From Streptosporangiaceae bacterium (GTDB lineage: Bacteria; Actinomycetota; Actinomycetes; Streptosporangiales; Streptosporangiaceae): DNA of 47,643 nt. Location of the stretch: contig JASHPF010000345.1 of NCBI GenBank assembly GCA_030038295.1, forward strand, positions 1 through 47,643, given 5' to 3'. The position numbers were made by a program, and so were the translations under genes. Of this stretch, positions 1-9,191 are shown piece after piece. Numbering within the stretch: position 1 is the stretch's first letter; each line of letters opens with the position of its first letter. The notes beneath the pieces were generated by a model. The model was not told the DNA's origin and searched no databases. It saw only the letters and a program-made list of their open reading frames with translations.

Positions 1-914
1 GCGGCGACCAGGCCCTTGTAACCGAACAGCGGCTTGCGGGAAAACACCGGCAGGATCTCGGTGGCGATGCCGAAGAACGGCAGCGCCACGATATAGACCT
101 CCGGATGGCCGAAGAACCAGAACAGGTGCTGCCACAAGATGGCCCCGCCGCTGTTGGCCGCGAACACCTGGGCGCCCAGCTTGCGGTCGATCTCCAGCAC
201 CAGCAGGGCCGCGGCCAGCACCGGGAACGCCAGTATCACCAGCATCGAGGTCAGCAGGATGTTCCAGGTGAAGATGGGCATCCGGAACATGGTCATGCCC
301 GGCGCGCGCATGCACACGATCGTCGTGATGAAGTTGACGCCGCTGAGGATCGTGCCCAGGCCCGACAGGACCAGGCCCATGATCCACATGTCGCCGCCCA
401 GGCCCGGCGTGTACTGCACGCTGGTCAGCGGCGAGTACGCATACCAGCCGAACGCCGCCGCCCCGCCAGGGGTCAGGAAGCTCAGCAGCAGGATCAGCCC
501 GCCGAAGGTGAAGAAGTAGTAGCTGAGCAGGTTCAGCCGCGGGAACGCCACGTCCGGCGCCCCGATCTGCAGCGGCATGAGCTCATTGGCGAAACCGACG
601 AAAAGCGGGGTCGCGAAGAAGATCAACATGATGATGCCGTGCATGGTGAACAGCTCGTTGTACTGCTGGTCGGACACTATGTGGTTGTCCGGGCCCATCA
701 GCTGCGCCCGCATGACGAGCGCCATCAGCCCGGAGATCAGGAAGAACACGAATGAGGTGATCAGGTACAAGTGCCCGATGACCTTGTGGTCGGTCGACGA
801 CAGCCAGTCCACCAGGAGGCTGCCCTTGCGGCCGGATCCAGGCAGTTCGTAGCTCCGCCTGGTCCCGACCACCCGGTCGGCCTGCGCGGACTCGAACGCG
901 GTCACTGGCCCCAT
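1..914 (-). CDS. ctaD: Cytochrome c oxidase subunit I (CtaD), C-terminus truncated by window start
   Basis: Minus-strand translation from ATG at 914: [72 protein letters not shown]...[45 protein letters not shown]. The [13 protein letters not shown] motif is diagnostic of haem-copper oxidase subunit I. Missing from the ORF track because it is open at the window edge. Confidence 0.95.
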   Translation of the reverse strand, partial: MGPVTAFESAQADRVVGTRRSYELPGSGRKGSLLVDWLSSTDHKVIGHLYLITSFVFFLISGLMALVMRAQLMGPDNHIVSDQQYNELFTMHGIIMLIFFATPLFVGFANELMPLQIGAPDVAFPRLNLLSYYFFTFGGLILLLSFLTPGGAAAFGWYAYSPLTSVQYTPGLGGDMWIMGLVLSGLGTILSGVNFITTIVCMRAPGMTMFRMPIFTWNILLTSMLVILAFPVLAAALLVLEIDRKLGAQVFAANSGGAILWQHLFWFFGHPEVYIVALPFFGIATEILPVFSRKPLFGYKGLVA

Positions 915-1396
915 CCGGCCGGCGACGCGTCACCGCGACTGGCCTGCCGCAGGCGTGGGTCGCCTGGCTCTGGGCCGATGCGCCCGATCAGGAAGCGGTG
1001 CACGTAGACCGGTGCCGCCGAAAACGCGAGACCAGCAGCTGTGACCAGGTCGATCTCGGCCACGTCGGGCGCCGCGCCGGCCACCTCGGTGACGCCCTGC
1101 GCACGCAGGCCGTGTGGTCCTGGCCGGAGCACCAGCCTGCTCACCGTCGGCACCGCGCGCGAATCGTCGCTGTCGCGCGGAGGGAAGCACCATGACCATG
1201 GTGTGCCTTCGACGTCGAAGTGCAGCTCGCGGAACCCAGGCCTGGACTGGCAGGGCGATACCCGGACCAGCTCGGCGCGGCACAGCTCCGGGTCGGGCTG
1301 GGAAGACACCTGCTGGCTGGCGCGCGATCGATAGCGCTCATCACACCGCATGAGTTCTCCTCGCGGCGACGCACGGGCTCGGGGCACGCCATGCAT
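902..1396 (-). CDS. Small hypothetical protein upstream of and overlapping ctaD
   Basis: 164 aa ORF (or from Met at about 1351) whose TGA (902-904) overlaps the ctaD ATG region (912-914) by 13 nt; same strand. Confidence 0.4.
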   Translation of the reverse strand: MHGVPRARASPRGELMRCDERYRSRASQQVSSQPDPELCRAELVRVSPCQSRPGFRELHFDVEGTPWSWCFPPRDSDDSRAVPTVSRLVLRPGPHGLRAQGVTEVAGAAPDVAEIDLVTAAGLAFSAAPVYVHRFLIGRIGPEPGDPRLRQASRGDASPAGWGQ

Positions 1397-1429
1397 CCGG
1401 CCGGCTACACGTTCTGTCAGTCAATAAAT

Positions 1430-1448
1430 GTTTAGCTAAGAACTAAAC
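1430..1448. promoter_or_regulatory. Inverted repeat GTTTAG-N7-CTAAAC, candidate operator upstream of the Rrf2-like gene
   Basis: Read directly: tGTTTAGctaagaaCTAAACg in the divergent AT-rich spacer between the ctaD-side genes and the Rrf2-like gene. Confidence 0.4.
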
Positions 1449-1500
1449 GTAGCGTGTCAGGGTCCACCTTGAGCGTCAAGGGCCTGATTAGACTGGCGGC

Positions 1501-2454
1501 GTGAACGTGACGCTCTCAAAGCGGGGCAGTTACGCCGCCGCGGCGGCAATCTGCCTCGCTCGGGCCTATCCGAGCGGCCGCCCGAAGAAACTGCGTGAGA
1601 TCTCGGCCGAGGTGGATATCCCGCGTGCTTTCGCGGCCCAGATCCTGGGCGACCTCGTCCACGCAGGCATCGCCATGTCCGCCGTCGGCCGAGGCGGCGG
1701 TCACCGGCTTGCCAGGCCGCCGGCGGAGGTAAGCGTCGCGGAAGTGATCGAGGCGGCCGAGGGCCCGCTGGCCTCGGAGCGCTGTGCCCTCGGCGACGGG
1801 CCGTGCCGCTGGCAAGACGTTTGTCCGCTACACGACACCATGACCAGGGCCACCGCATCGCTGCGCCAGGTGCTGGCCTCGACGTCGCTCGCCGTGCTGG
1901 CCGAGCGGGACGCGGCGATCGCCGTTGGCGCTTACCCGATCCCGGCTGACGCACACCGGCACGCACCGGCCGTGACCATTGCGGACTCAGTGCAGGTCGA
2001 ACTCCCGGCCGCAGTGATCGCGGCCCGGCTGAGCGGGGGCACGTCCTGGCTGACCACGCACGCCGAGGCCTGCGACGAGGAGGAAGCGCGGATCCGAGTC
2101 GGGCCTGGCAGCCCTGGCTGGCTCGGCAAGACGATCGCGGTCCACCTCGGCGAGCCAGCCGACGTCGAGGGCATTCTCGTCCTCCCGTTCATCTGGGAGT
2201 CGGCGGGTCCCGCGGGCATCTTTCCGAGGTTCGAGGGTGAGATGCGGCTGATCGCGCTCGATCCAGATCGATCGGAGTTCTGCCTCTCCGGGCGCTATCG
2301 TCCGCCGACTGGCAGACCAGGCCAGGTGTTCACTGACGCGCTGCTGACTCGAATCGCCAAGGCGACCGTGCGCTCGTTCCTGCGCCGGACCGCGCAGGGC
2401 TTGGAGCAGGAGCACGCTAGCGCCGACCTGACGCGCGCCGAGGCGCGCCGCTGA
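1501..2454 (+). CDS. Rrf2-family transcriptional regulator with long C-terminal extension
   Basis: N-term MNVTLSKRGSYAAAAAICLARAYPSGRPKKLREISAEVDIPRAFAAQILGDLVHAGIAMSAVGRGGGHRLARPPAEVSVAEVIEAAEG, then CALGDGPCRWQDVC (three Cys as in Fe-S Rrf2 proteins), followed by about 190 aa of unrelated-looking sequence. Confidence 0.85.
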   Translation: MNVTLSKRGSYAAAAAICLARAYPSGRPKKLREISAEVDIPRAFAAQILGDLVHAGIAMSAVGRGGGHRLARPPAEVSVAEVIEAAEGPLASERCALGDGPCRWQDVCPLHDTMTRATASLRQVLASTSLAVLAERDAAIAVGAYPIPADAHRHAPAVTIADSVQVELPAAVIAARLSGGTSWLTTHAEACDEEEARIRVGPGSPGWLGKTIAVHLGEPADVEGILVLPFIWESAGPAGIFPRFEGEMRLIALDPDRSEFCLSGRYRPPTGRPGQVFTDALLTRIAKATVRSFLRRTAQGLEQEHASADLTRAEARR

Positions 2455-2512
2455 CGGCACGCTCAGGCCGACTGGCTCGCCAACTGATACCCGGCTCCGC
2501 CGATGGAACTGG

Positions 2513-2812
2513 CTACGGCCGTCCGTCCACCGCGCCTTCCGGCAGCCGGGCGGACGCCTGGACAGGCGCCGAGCTCATCCTGGCCACCGGCTCCGGCAAA
2601 GGCGGAACGAGATATTTCGTCCCGTCCCGCGCCCACGTCGGCTGCACGGGGACCGCCGAACTCGACGCAACGTGGGCGTGCCATGCCGCGACTTCGGCGT
2701 GCTTTGCCTTGATCTCCTTATCCCAGCGTGTCAGCACGAGCCAGAGCGGGATGCCCGCCCAGCAGCCGAAGAACACCAGCATGAGCGGAATGTTCATCCA
2801 GAACCAGCTCAC
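2513..2812 (-). CDS. Small single-TM hypothetical protein
   Basis: MSWFWMNIPLMLVFFGCWAGIPLWLVLTRWDKEIKAKHAEVAAWHAHVA...: one N-terminal TM helix, 99 aa. Confidence 0.55.
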   Translation of the reverse strand: MSWFWMNIPLMLVFFGCWAGIPLWLVLTRWDKEIKAKHAEVAAWHAHVASSSAVPVQPTWARDGTKYLVPPLPEPVARMSSAPVQASARLPEGAVDGRP

Positions 2813-3020
2813 CGCTAATCACCCTCCCCTGGTGATTCGGCCTAGGCCAGCGCATCGAGCTGCTCACTGACACCCGCCAGAAACGCAGCACGTTACTGGC
2901 CATGATTGGCGGTGATCAGGCACACTTGATCGGTTTCGGTGCGGCTCGCCTCGCCTCTGCTACGGCTCACCGTACGGATCCGCACGCCCGCCGACGTCCA
3001 GGATTTCACCGGGTTTTTCC

Positions 3021-5858
3021 CTAGCGGGCTTCGTGGTCGGCGACACGGGCCGCGAGCTGGTGGCGGCTGCTCACCCCCAGCTTGGTGAAGACACTCGCGA
3101 GGTGATACTCGACGGTCTTCGGGCTCAGGTACAACTGGGCGGCGGCCTCGCGGTTGGAAAGTCCCGATGCCACCAGTCGCGCTACCCGGAGTTCTTGACC
3201 CGTTAAGCCGGGCAGATCGGGATCGCCACGGACCCGGTGCCGGACGCCCAGCGCGGTGAGCTCGGACGCCGTGGCGCTGGCGAAGGGCCGGGCCGCGAGG
3301 CGGGTAAAGGTGTCATCGGCCGCACGCAGCGCGCTAATCGCCGCTTTGCGTTGCTGGAGCCGGGACAGGCACCGACCGTGCTCCAGGTGGAGCAGTGCAC
3401 GATGAAAGGGGAAGGGTCCGGCGTCAGCAGCGTTGCAGCCGTCCCTCAGCAGCTGATCGGCGCGCTTGAGCTCGCCGTGCGCCATGGCCAGCAAGCCGCG
3501 CAGCCAGGCCGCGTTGATCAGCGCCAGAGACTCGCCTCGCTCGGTGGCGCGGCACTCGAATGCCACGAGCGTCGTGACTGCGTCATCGAGCTGGGAGTTA
3601 CGAATAAGGGCCCAGATTTGCAGCGGGCGCCACCAGAAGGCGGCAGGGTCGTCGTAATAGTCGATCTCCGGCACGGCCAGTGCCATGGTCGCGCCGCGGA
3701 GTGCCTCAGCTGGATCGTTCCTGGCGAGGCCCAGGATGCTGCGGGCAGAGGCGGCAAAGATTTCGGCCAAGCCGCCGAAAGCGCGGGCGGCGTCCTCGGC
3801 CGACTCGACGTGGCGAGTGGCAACTTCCCAGTCGCCGCGGCAGGCGGGAACCCTGGCGGCCGCGCTGTGCACGAAGGGCAAGTCGTAGTGACGGTCCGCG
3901 TCGCGGGCCAGGGAGACCGCCAGCTCAGCATGATCCTGGCAGTCGTCCCAGCGTCCGCGTCTGAATTCGGCCTCAGCCAGAAATGCCAGCGGCTGGCCGG
4001 GAAACCGTACTTGCAGCCCATTCCTTATCCGGTCAGCGGCCACCGCTAGGTCGTCGATCGCGCCCTGCAGCTCACTGGTCCACAGCTTGACCAGGCCGCG
4101 GTACGTGAGGGCGTCGGTATTGGCCATGGGCACCATAGCCGCGCGCTCGGGAAGGTCACTGAAGAGACGGAGCGCCTGGTCGCCTTGGCCGCTGAGCGTG
4201 AACGGTATGGCCCGCATGCTGCGGGCGGCGTCGTGCCACGGTTCGCTGCCAGTCGCGTTCTCCAGAGCACGGTCCAGCCATATCGTGCTTTCGAAAAATG
4301 ATCCTGATATTCCGAGCAATATGCCGAGTCCGAGTGCTGCCTGGCGGCCGGTAGCCGCATCCGCCACCGGGTCGTGACCGTCCCACGCCTCTTGCAGCAG
4401 GGTTCTCGCGTCTAGCGGCCGCGCCGCGAGCAGCGCCAACTGTCCCAGCGCTGCGTTTACCCGCGCGCTGGCGGGAAGATGCTCGACGGCTGGCCGCGCG
4501 GCCTCGGCTTGGGCGACATCGGCGGCGCGCACGAGCAGCTCGAATGACGACAAGAAGCGCTCGTCCCGCGCGGGCCCGAACCCGCTGACCGCGGCGGCTC
4601 GCTGCAGGTGGCGCGCGGCGAGGCGCAGCCTGCCTGCGACGAGTGCTCTTTCGGCTGCCTTATCGAGGTCAGATGCGAGCTCCGGGTCCGGGGCGATGGC
4701 CGCGGCGGCCCGGTGAAAGAGCGACCCATCACCCCCGACCGTCGCGGCAGCGCGCCGATGGAGGGTGCGCCGCAGCTCTGGCGAGAGGTCGCCGTATACG
4801 GCCTCTCGGACAAGCGGGTGCGTGAAGGAAACCTGCCAGCCGGTCGGGGTCTCCTTTTCGAGCAGGAATCCCTTCCGCTCGGCTTCGCCCAGCGCGATTG
4901 CCGGCCCGGTCACGTCGGCTACCGCGGCGATATCGGCGATGGTGCTGTGATCTCCGAGTACCGCCGCGGCCGCTACAAAATCGCGGGTGGCCTGCGGAAG
5001 CGCGGCCAGTCGGGGCCGCATCAGCTCGGCGAGGGACCTGCGCGCACCCAGTGACGTGTTGTGGGCCTTCAGTTCTTCATCGGACAGGTCGGCGAGCAGC
5101 GTTCGGGCGAGCAGCGGATTTCCACCCGTATAGTCAGCTATTTTCTGCAAAATTCGGTCAGCGATCCCATTGCGCCCAAGCGCCCGGCACATCATGCCGA
5201 GTTCCTCGAGATCGAGTCCGCGGAGCGTCAGCCTCATGGCGCGGCGGTCGCCGCTCAGGAAGCGTTCCCATCCCTCGCCGAGCTGGGACATCCCGCCTGG
5301 CCGGCACGTGAGGATAACGAGCACACGATCAAGGCTCAGCCGTCGGCAGGCGAATAGCAACGTGCGCGCTGACGCCAGATCGATCCACTGGAGGTCCTCG
5401 ATCAACACCGCGGCCGCCGCGTTTCCCTGACCGGTCGCGTTTCTTCCCTGCAGGGAAGAAATGAGCGCGAGCAGTTCCGCGCCGATCGTCAGCGGATCGG
5501 CGTCGGCGGGCGGGTCGTGGGACGACAGCAGCTCCAGACCGGCCAGCCCGTCAGGCAGCAGAGCGGCCGCCTGAGCGGCGAGTTGTTGCACGACGCCGTA
5601 CGGCAGGAACGCTTCAGCTTCGTCGCAGGTAGCGGTGAGGATCGGCATGCACAGATGGCGAGCTAGGAACTCTCGGATGAGCGATGACTTTCCGATCCCG
5701 GCTTCCCCCTGGAGCAGAACAACTTTCGGCTCGCCCGCACCCACCGCCGAGAGCGTGGAGACAAGAGCCGCAAGCTCCGGCATGCGACCTACAAAGATCT
5801 CCGCTGGGCGCGCAGATAGCCCATCGCTGCCCATATCGGAATCCCCACCCCTGAGCAT
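3021..5858 (-). CDS. LuxR-family LAL regulator (AAA ATPase + C-terminal HTH)
   Basis: 945 aa; GRMPELAAL..., Walker A LLQGEAGIGKSSLI, C-terminal LTGQELRVARLVASGLSNREAAAQLYLSPKTVEYHLASVFTKLGVSSRHQLAARV. Confidence 0.93.
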   Translation of the reverse strand: MLRGGDSDMGSDGLSARPAEIFVGRMPELAALVSTLSAVGAGEPKVVLLQGEAGIGKSSLIREFLARHLCMPILTATCDEAEAFLPYGVVQQLAAQAAALLPDGLAGLELLSSHDPPADADPLTIGAELLALISSLQGRNATGQGNAAAAVLIEDLQWIDLASARTLLFACRRLSLDRVLVILTCRPGGMSQLGEGWERFLSGDRRAMRLTLRGLDLEELGMMCRALGRNGIADRILQKIADYTGGNPLLARTLLADLSDEELKAHNTSLGARRSLAELMRPRLAALPQATRDFVAAAAVLGDHSTIADIAAVADVTGPAIALGEAERKGFLLEKETPTGWQVSFTHPLVREAVYGDLSPELRRTLHRRAAATVGGDGSLFHRAAAAIAPDPELASDLDKAAERALVAGRLRLAARHLQRAAAVSGFGPARDERFLSSFELLVRAADVAQAEAARPAVEHLPASARVNAALGQLALLAARPLDARTLLQEAWDGHDPVADAATGRQAALGLGILLGISGSFFESTIWLDRALENATGSEPWHDAARSMRAIPFTLSGQGDQALRLFSDLPERAAMVPMANTDALTYRGLVKLWTSELQGAIDDLAVAADRIRNGLQVRFPGQPLAFLAEAEFRRGRWDDCQDHAELAVSLARDADRHYDLPFVHSAAARVPACRGDWEVATRHVESAEDAARAFGGLAEIFAASARSILGLARNDPAEALRGATMALAVPEIDYYDDPAAFWWRPLQIWALIRNSQLDDAVTTLVAFECRATERGESLALINAAWLRGLLAMAHGELKRADQLLRDGCNAADAGPFPFHRALLHLEHGRCLSRLQQRKAAISALRAADDTFTRLAARPFASATASELTALGVRHRVRGDPDLPGLTGQELRVARLVASGLSNREAAAQLYLSPKTVEYHLASVFTKLGVSSRHQLAARVADHEAR

Positions 5859-6095
5859 GCTGAAGCGCTTACGTCATTATGACGAGCCTCATGTAGGAAA
5901 GGAACTACGCGCCGAAATTTGGCAAAAGCTCAGCTCGATCATGCACGAAGCAGCTGCAACTTTGCTGGCTGGCGACGCCGGGAACGGCGGGCGCCGGGAT
6001 GCGACGGATGCAATGCTGGTGCGGCCTGCCTTGCGGGAGGCGTGCAAGATTACGAGAGTGCCGCCAAAAGGTTTCCAGCGACGGGAGGTCGGGCG

Positions 6096-6845
6096 ATGCC
6101 CGAGATGACGCAATATCAGAATGGAGTTCCGTCCTGGGTGGATATCGGAACCCACGATCTGAGCGCGGGCGTGCGGTTCTACTCCGAGCTATTCGGCTGG
6201 GAGGGCCAGGACATGGGCGAGGAAGCTGGGCACTACACGATCGTCACGAAGGGCGGCAAGCAGGTGGCGGCCATCTCGCCTGCTCAGGACCCGGGTCCGC
6301 CGCGGTGGACGACCTACATCAACGTAGACGACGTGGACGAGGTGACCAGCAAGGTGGAATCGGCTGGCGGCGACGTTGTCGTAGCCCCGATGGATGTGAT
6401 GACAGCAGGCCGGATGGCGATCTTCCGGGACACGACCGGCGCGGTCATAGCGGCCTGGCAGCCAGGCGAGCACATCGGCGCCCAGCTCGTCAACGAGCCG
6501 GGCGCGCTCATCTGGAACGAGCTCTCCAGCTCCGATGTCGCCAAGTCGAAGGCGTTCTATTCGGCGGTCTTCGGCTGGGGCTGGGGTGGGGGAGAGGACT
6601 ACCCCGAGGCTCAAGTGAGCGGGCGGACTATCGGCGGGCTCATGCCCCGGCGACCCGACATGCCTGCTGACGTACCCGACAGTTGGCTTGTCTACTTCGG
6701 CGCGGCTGACGTCGATGCCGATGTCAAGAAGGCGACCGGCCTCGGCGCCAGCGTGATCGCAGGCCCGGCTGACATCCCCGGCACCGGCCGATTCGCCGTG
6801 CTCGTCGACCCCCAGGGAGCGGCGTTCGCGCTATTCCAGAGTTAG
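6096..6845 (+). CDS. VOC family protein, two glyoxalase-like domains
   Basis: MPEMTQYQNGVPSWVDIGTHDLSAGVRFYSELFGW... and a second half GALIWNELSSSDVAKSKAFYSAVFGWGW...FAVLVDPQGAAFALFQ; start set at 6096. Confidence 0.9.
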   Translation: MPEMTQYQNGVPSWVDIGTHDLSAGVRFYSELFGWEGQDMGEEAGHYTIVTKGGKQVAAISPAQDPGPPRWTTYINVDDVDEVTSKVESAGGDVVVAPMDVMTAGRMAIFRDTTGAVIAAWQPGEHIGAQLVNEPGALIWNELSSSDVAKSKAFYSAVFGWGWGGGEDYPEAQVSGRTIGGLMPRRPDMPADVPDSWLVYFGAADVDADVKKATGLGASVIAGPADIPGTGRFAVLVDPQGAAFALFQS

Positions 6846-6948
6846 CCGGGAGTCACGCCCGCGCCTTAGGGCAGGCGGTCGCCCCACGGGGCAGGACGAC
6901 CTGTCGATGCCGGGCCACCTGCCCGTTCGTGCCTGTTCTCTTTGTTGG

Positions 6949-6981
6949 TTGACGCTAACGTTCGCCATGGCTAACGTTAGC
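6949..6981 (+). promoter_or_regulatory. Promoter with two AACGTT palindromes (candidate ArsR operator)
   Basis: TTGACG (6949-6954)-N17-TAACGT (6972-6977); GCTAACGTTCGC (6954-6965) and perfect palindrome GCTAACGTTAGC (6970-6981), 16 bp apart, 35 bp upstream of the next CDS. Confidence 0.55.
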
Positions 6982-7015
6982 TGAGTCGGCACCGGACTCT
7001 AAGGGAGGGCCCGTT

Positions 7016-7372
7016 ATGGGTCAGGCAGTGGCGTTCTTCGAGATAATCAGCCCTCATCACGAGCGGGCGCAGAAGTTCTACAGTCAGTTGTTCGACTGGC
7101 AGGTGGCCAGTGACCCAGCGATGGGCGGATATGGCCTGGTCGATACCGGCGCCGGTGAGAGCGCCGTCGGTGGCGGTATCGGGCCCTCTTCCGAGCCCGG
7201 CGATCAGGGCGTGAAGATCTATGTACGGGTCGACGACCTCGACGAGTATCTCGACCGGGCCGAGAAGCTCGGCGGCAAGCGGCTCGTCCCGCCGACCGAC
7301 CTGCCGGGGGACTTCGGGCGGTTCGCGGTGTTCACCGACCCGGACGGCAACCAGATCGGCCTGTGGGCCTGA
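7016..7372 (+). CDS. VOC family protein
   Basis: 118 aa MGQAVAFFEIISPHHERAQKFYSQLFDWQV...RFAVFTDPDGNQIGLW. Confidence 0.88.
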   Translation: MGQAVAFFEIISPHHERAQKFYSQLFDWQVASDPAMGGYGLVDTGAGESAVGGGIGPSSEPGDQGVKIYVRVDDLDEYLDRAEKLGGKRLVPPTDLPGDFGRFAVFTDPDGNQIGLWA

Positions 7373-7381
7373 GGCCAGCGG

Positions 7382-7741
7382 GTGAGTGCACGAGGACACG
7401 AGGCGGCTGAGGACGAAGCAGCGCGGGTGATCGCCGAGCCGCGTCGGCGTGCCATCCTGCGCCTGGTCGCGAAGGACGAGCTAGCTGCCGGGGAGATCGC
7501 GGCGGCGTTCGATATCTCCAGGACCGCGGTTAGCCAGCACCTGACCGTGCTGAAGAACGCCGGCCTGCTGACCGAGCGACGAGATGGAACCAGGCGGCTC
7601 TACCGGGCCCGCCCGGAGGGCCTCGCAGGGCTGCGGGAGTTCCTGGACGACGTGTGGGCCGGCGCTCTTGACGCGGGCCGGGCGATCGCGGAGGGGCGCG
7701 AAGGGGTGGCCGATGAGGACCTGGCCGCCAGCGCCGGATAA
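7382..7741 (+). CDS. ArsR-family HTH regulator
   Basis: EPRRRAILRLVAKDELAAGEIAAAFDISRTAVSQHLTVLKNAGLLTERRDGTRRLYRARPEGL; GTG start 10 nt after the preceding stop. Confidence 0.9.
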   Translation: MSARGHEAAEDEAARVIAEPRRRAILRLVAKDELAAGEIAAAFDISRTAVSQHLTVLKNAGLLTERRDGTRRLYRARPEGLAGLREFLDDVWAGALDAGRAIAEGREGVADEDLAASAG

Positions 7742-7843
7742 CCGGCGGCGGGTTGGCACCGCCGTTGCGATCGCGGCGAGCCGGCCGGCTCGCGATTCGC
7801 CAGATGGACGCCGGACTGGCGCGCCGAAGCGAGGGAGACGCGG

Positions 7844-8362
7844 ATGACAACGGCAGATCACCAAGGCAGCGACCAGGTCGTCACGGTGTTGCGGCGGCCG
7901 CCTGTGCGCCAGTCCACCCTCGTCTGCGCGGGAATCGAACGCACCTTCAGCTCCTTCGTCACGAGCATCGGCGCGTGGTGGCCGGTGCAGCCGTTCTCGG
8001 CCGGCAAGCACCGCGTCCGCGGCATCACCATCGAGCAGAAAGCCGGCGGCCGGGTCTATGAGACCTGGGACGACGGCACCGAGGTCGACTGGGGAACGGT
8101 GACCGCATGGGCGCCGCCCGCCCGGCTGGTGATGACCTGGACCGGCACCCCCGCCCCGACCGAGGTCGAGTTCACCTTCACCGTGGTCGGCCCGGCGCTG
8201 ACCCGAGTGAGGGTGGAGCACCGCGGCTGGGAGGTGCTGACCGAGGAGGAGCTTGGCCAGGACTGCGCGCTGCCGGGAGGCTACTCCGGCGGCGCCTATC
8301 TCGCGGGATGGGCACAGATTCTTCAGGCATTCGGTGATGCGATCGGCCAGGACGCGCGATGA
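7844..8362 (+). CDS. SRPBCC / AHSA1-like domain protein
   Basis: VRGITIEQKAGGRVYETWDDGTEVDWGTVTAWAPPARLVMTWTG...VEFTFTVVGPALTRVRVEHRGWE. Confidence 0.87.
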   Translation: MTTADHQGSDQVVTVLRRPPVRQSTLVCAGIERTFSSFVTSIGAWWPVQPFSAGKHRVRGITIEQKAGGRVYETWDDGTEVDWGTVTAWAPPARLVMTWTGTPAPTEVEFTFTVVGPALTRVRVEHRGWEVLTEEELGQDCALPGGYSGGAYLAGWAQILQAFGDAIGQDAR

Positions 8363-8381
8363 CAAGGGAGCTTGCGGACTC

Positions 8382-8696
8382 ATGAGCACCTTCGTATTCA
8401 GACTTATGCCACCCCGTCCCACGTTCGCGCAGGACATGAGCGACGAGGAGCGCGAGATCATGGCCCGCCACGCCGCCCACTGGCAACCCTGGATCGAGTC
8501 AGGCCGGATGGTGATCTTCGGCCCCGTGCTCGACAGCGGCGGCGCATGGGGCCTTGGCGTCGTCGAGGCTGATGACGAGGAAGAGCTGCAGAGGTTCGCG
8601 GCTGATGATCCGGTGATCACAACCGGAACCTTCACGATCGAGGTCGGCACGATGCTGGGGGGCTTCGTCCGTTCGCAGTCAGGCCCCAGAGCATGA
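8382..8696 (+). CDS. YciI-like family protein
   Basis: MSTFVFRLMPPRPTFAQDMSDEEREIMARHAAHWQPWIESGRMVIFGPVLDSGGAWGLGVVEADDEEELQRFAADDPV. Confidence 0.8.
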   Translation: MSTFVFRLMPPRPTFAQDMSDEEREIMARHAAHWQPWIESGRMVIFGPVLDSGGAWGLGVVEADDEEELQRFAADDPVITTGTFTIEVGTMLGGFVRSQSGPRA

Positions 8697-9112
8697 ACGT
8701 CGAGTCGCGCAGCCAGGTGTACCGAGAGTCGTAGTTGCGCTGCCCGCCTGGCGTCTCGGGCAGCGAGGACGTGGCGGCGGCGAGCAGCGCGCCGGTCGGA
8801 GCGTACGTGAGCCCCCTTGAGTGTCAGCGCGGAGCGCTGCAGGTGAGCGCGCCAGGGATGGTCGGGGAAGCGGCCGCGGCCGAGCCAGTCCTGCCAGAAG
8901 CCAGCCGTCACGGCCAGCCGCCGGTGCGCCTCGCCAAAGTCCGCGGGCGGGATCCCGTCACCCCAGGACAGAGCACAGAACGCCTGCTCGCCAGCCCGGA
9001 GCTGGCGGCGCGCAATCGCCCGGCCGCCCTCGAAGCCCAGCTTGAGATCAGTGGTGAGCCGCACGGGCGGCTGCGCCCAGACGGCCCTGCCGAGGCCCCG
9101 GTGACCTGGCAC
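8697..9112 (-). pseudogene. Glycoside hydrolase family 15 (glucoamylase-like) remnant, truncated at both ends and frameshifted
   Basis: One frame gives VRLTTDLKLGFEGGRAIARRQLRAGEQAFCALSWGDGIPPADFGEAHRRLAVTAGFWQDWLGRGRFPDHPWRAHLQRSALTLKG. After a G-run near 8818 another frame continues LTYAPTGALLAAATSSLPETPGGQRNYDSRYTWLRDSTFMLWGL. Confidence 0.75.
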
Positions 9113-9191
9113 ATCTTCAACTACGCTGCCTTGAAGCCGGCATCATGCAGGCGTTCTGGATGGCTGGTGGACCGGAGGCGAGCCACGACTC

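Noticed and set aside
7481-9112. 543-aa minus-strand ORF in the track
   Set aside because: Antisense to clear ArsR, SRPBCC and YciI-like genes; only its first about 130 codons match the GH15 remnant.
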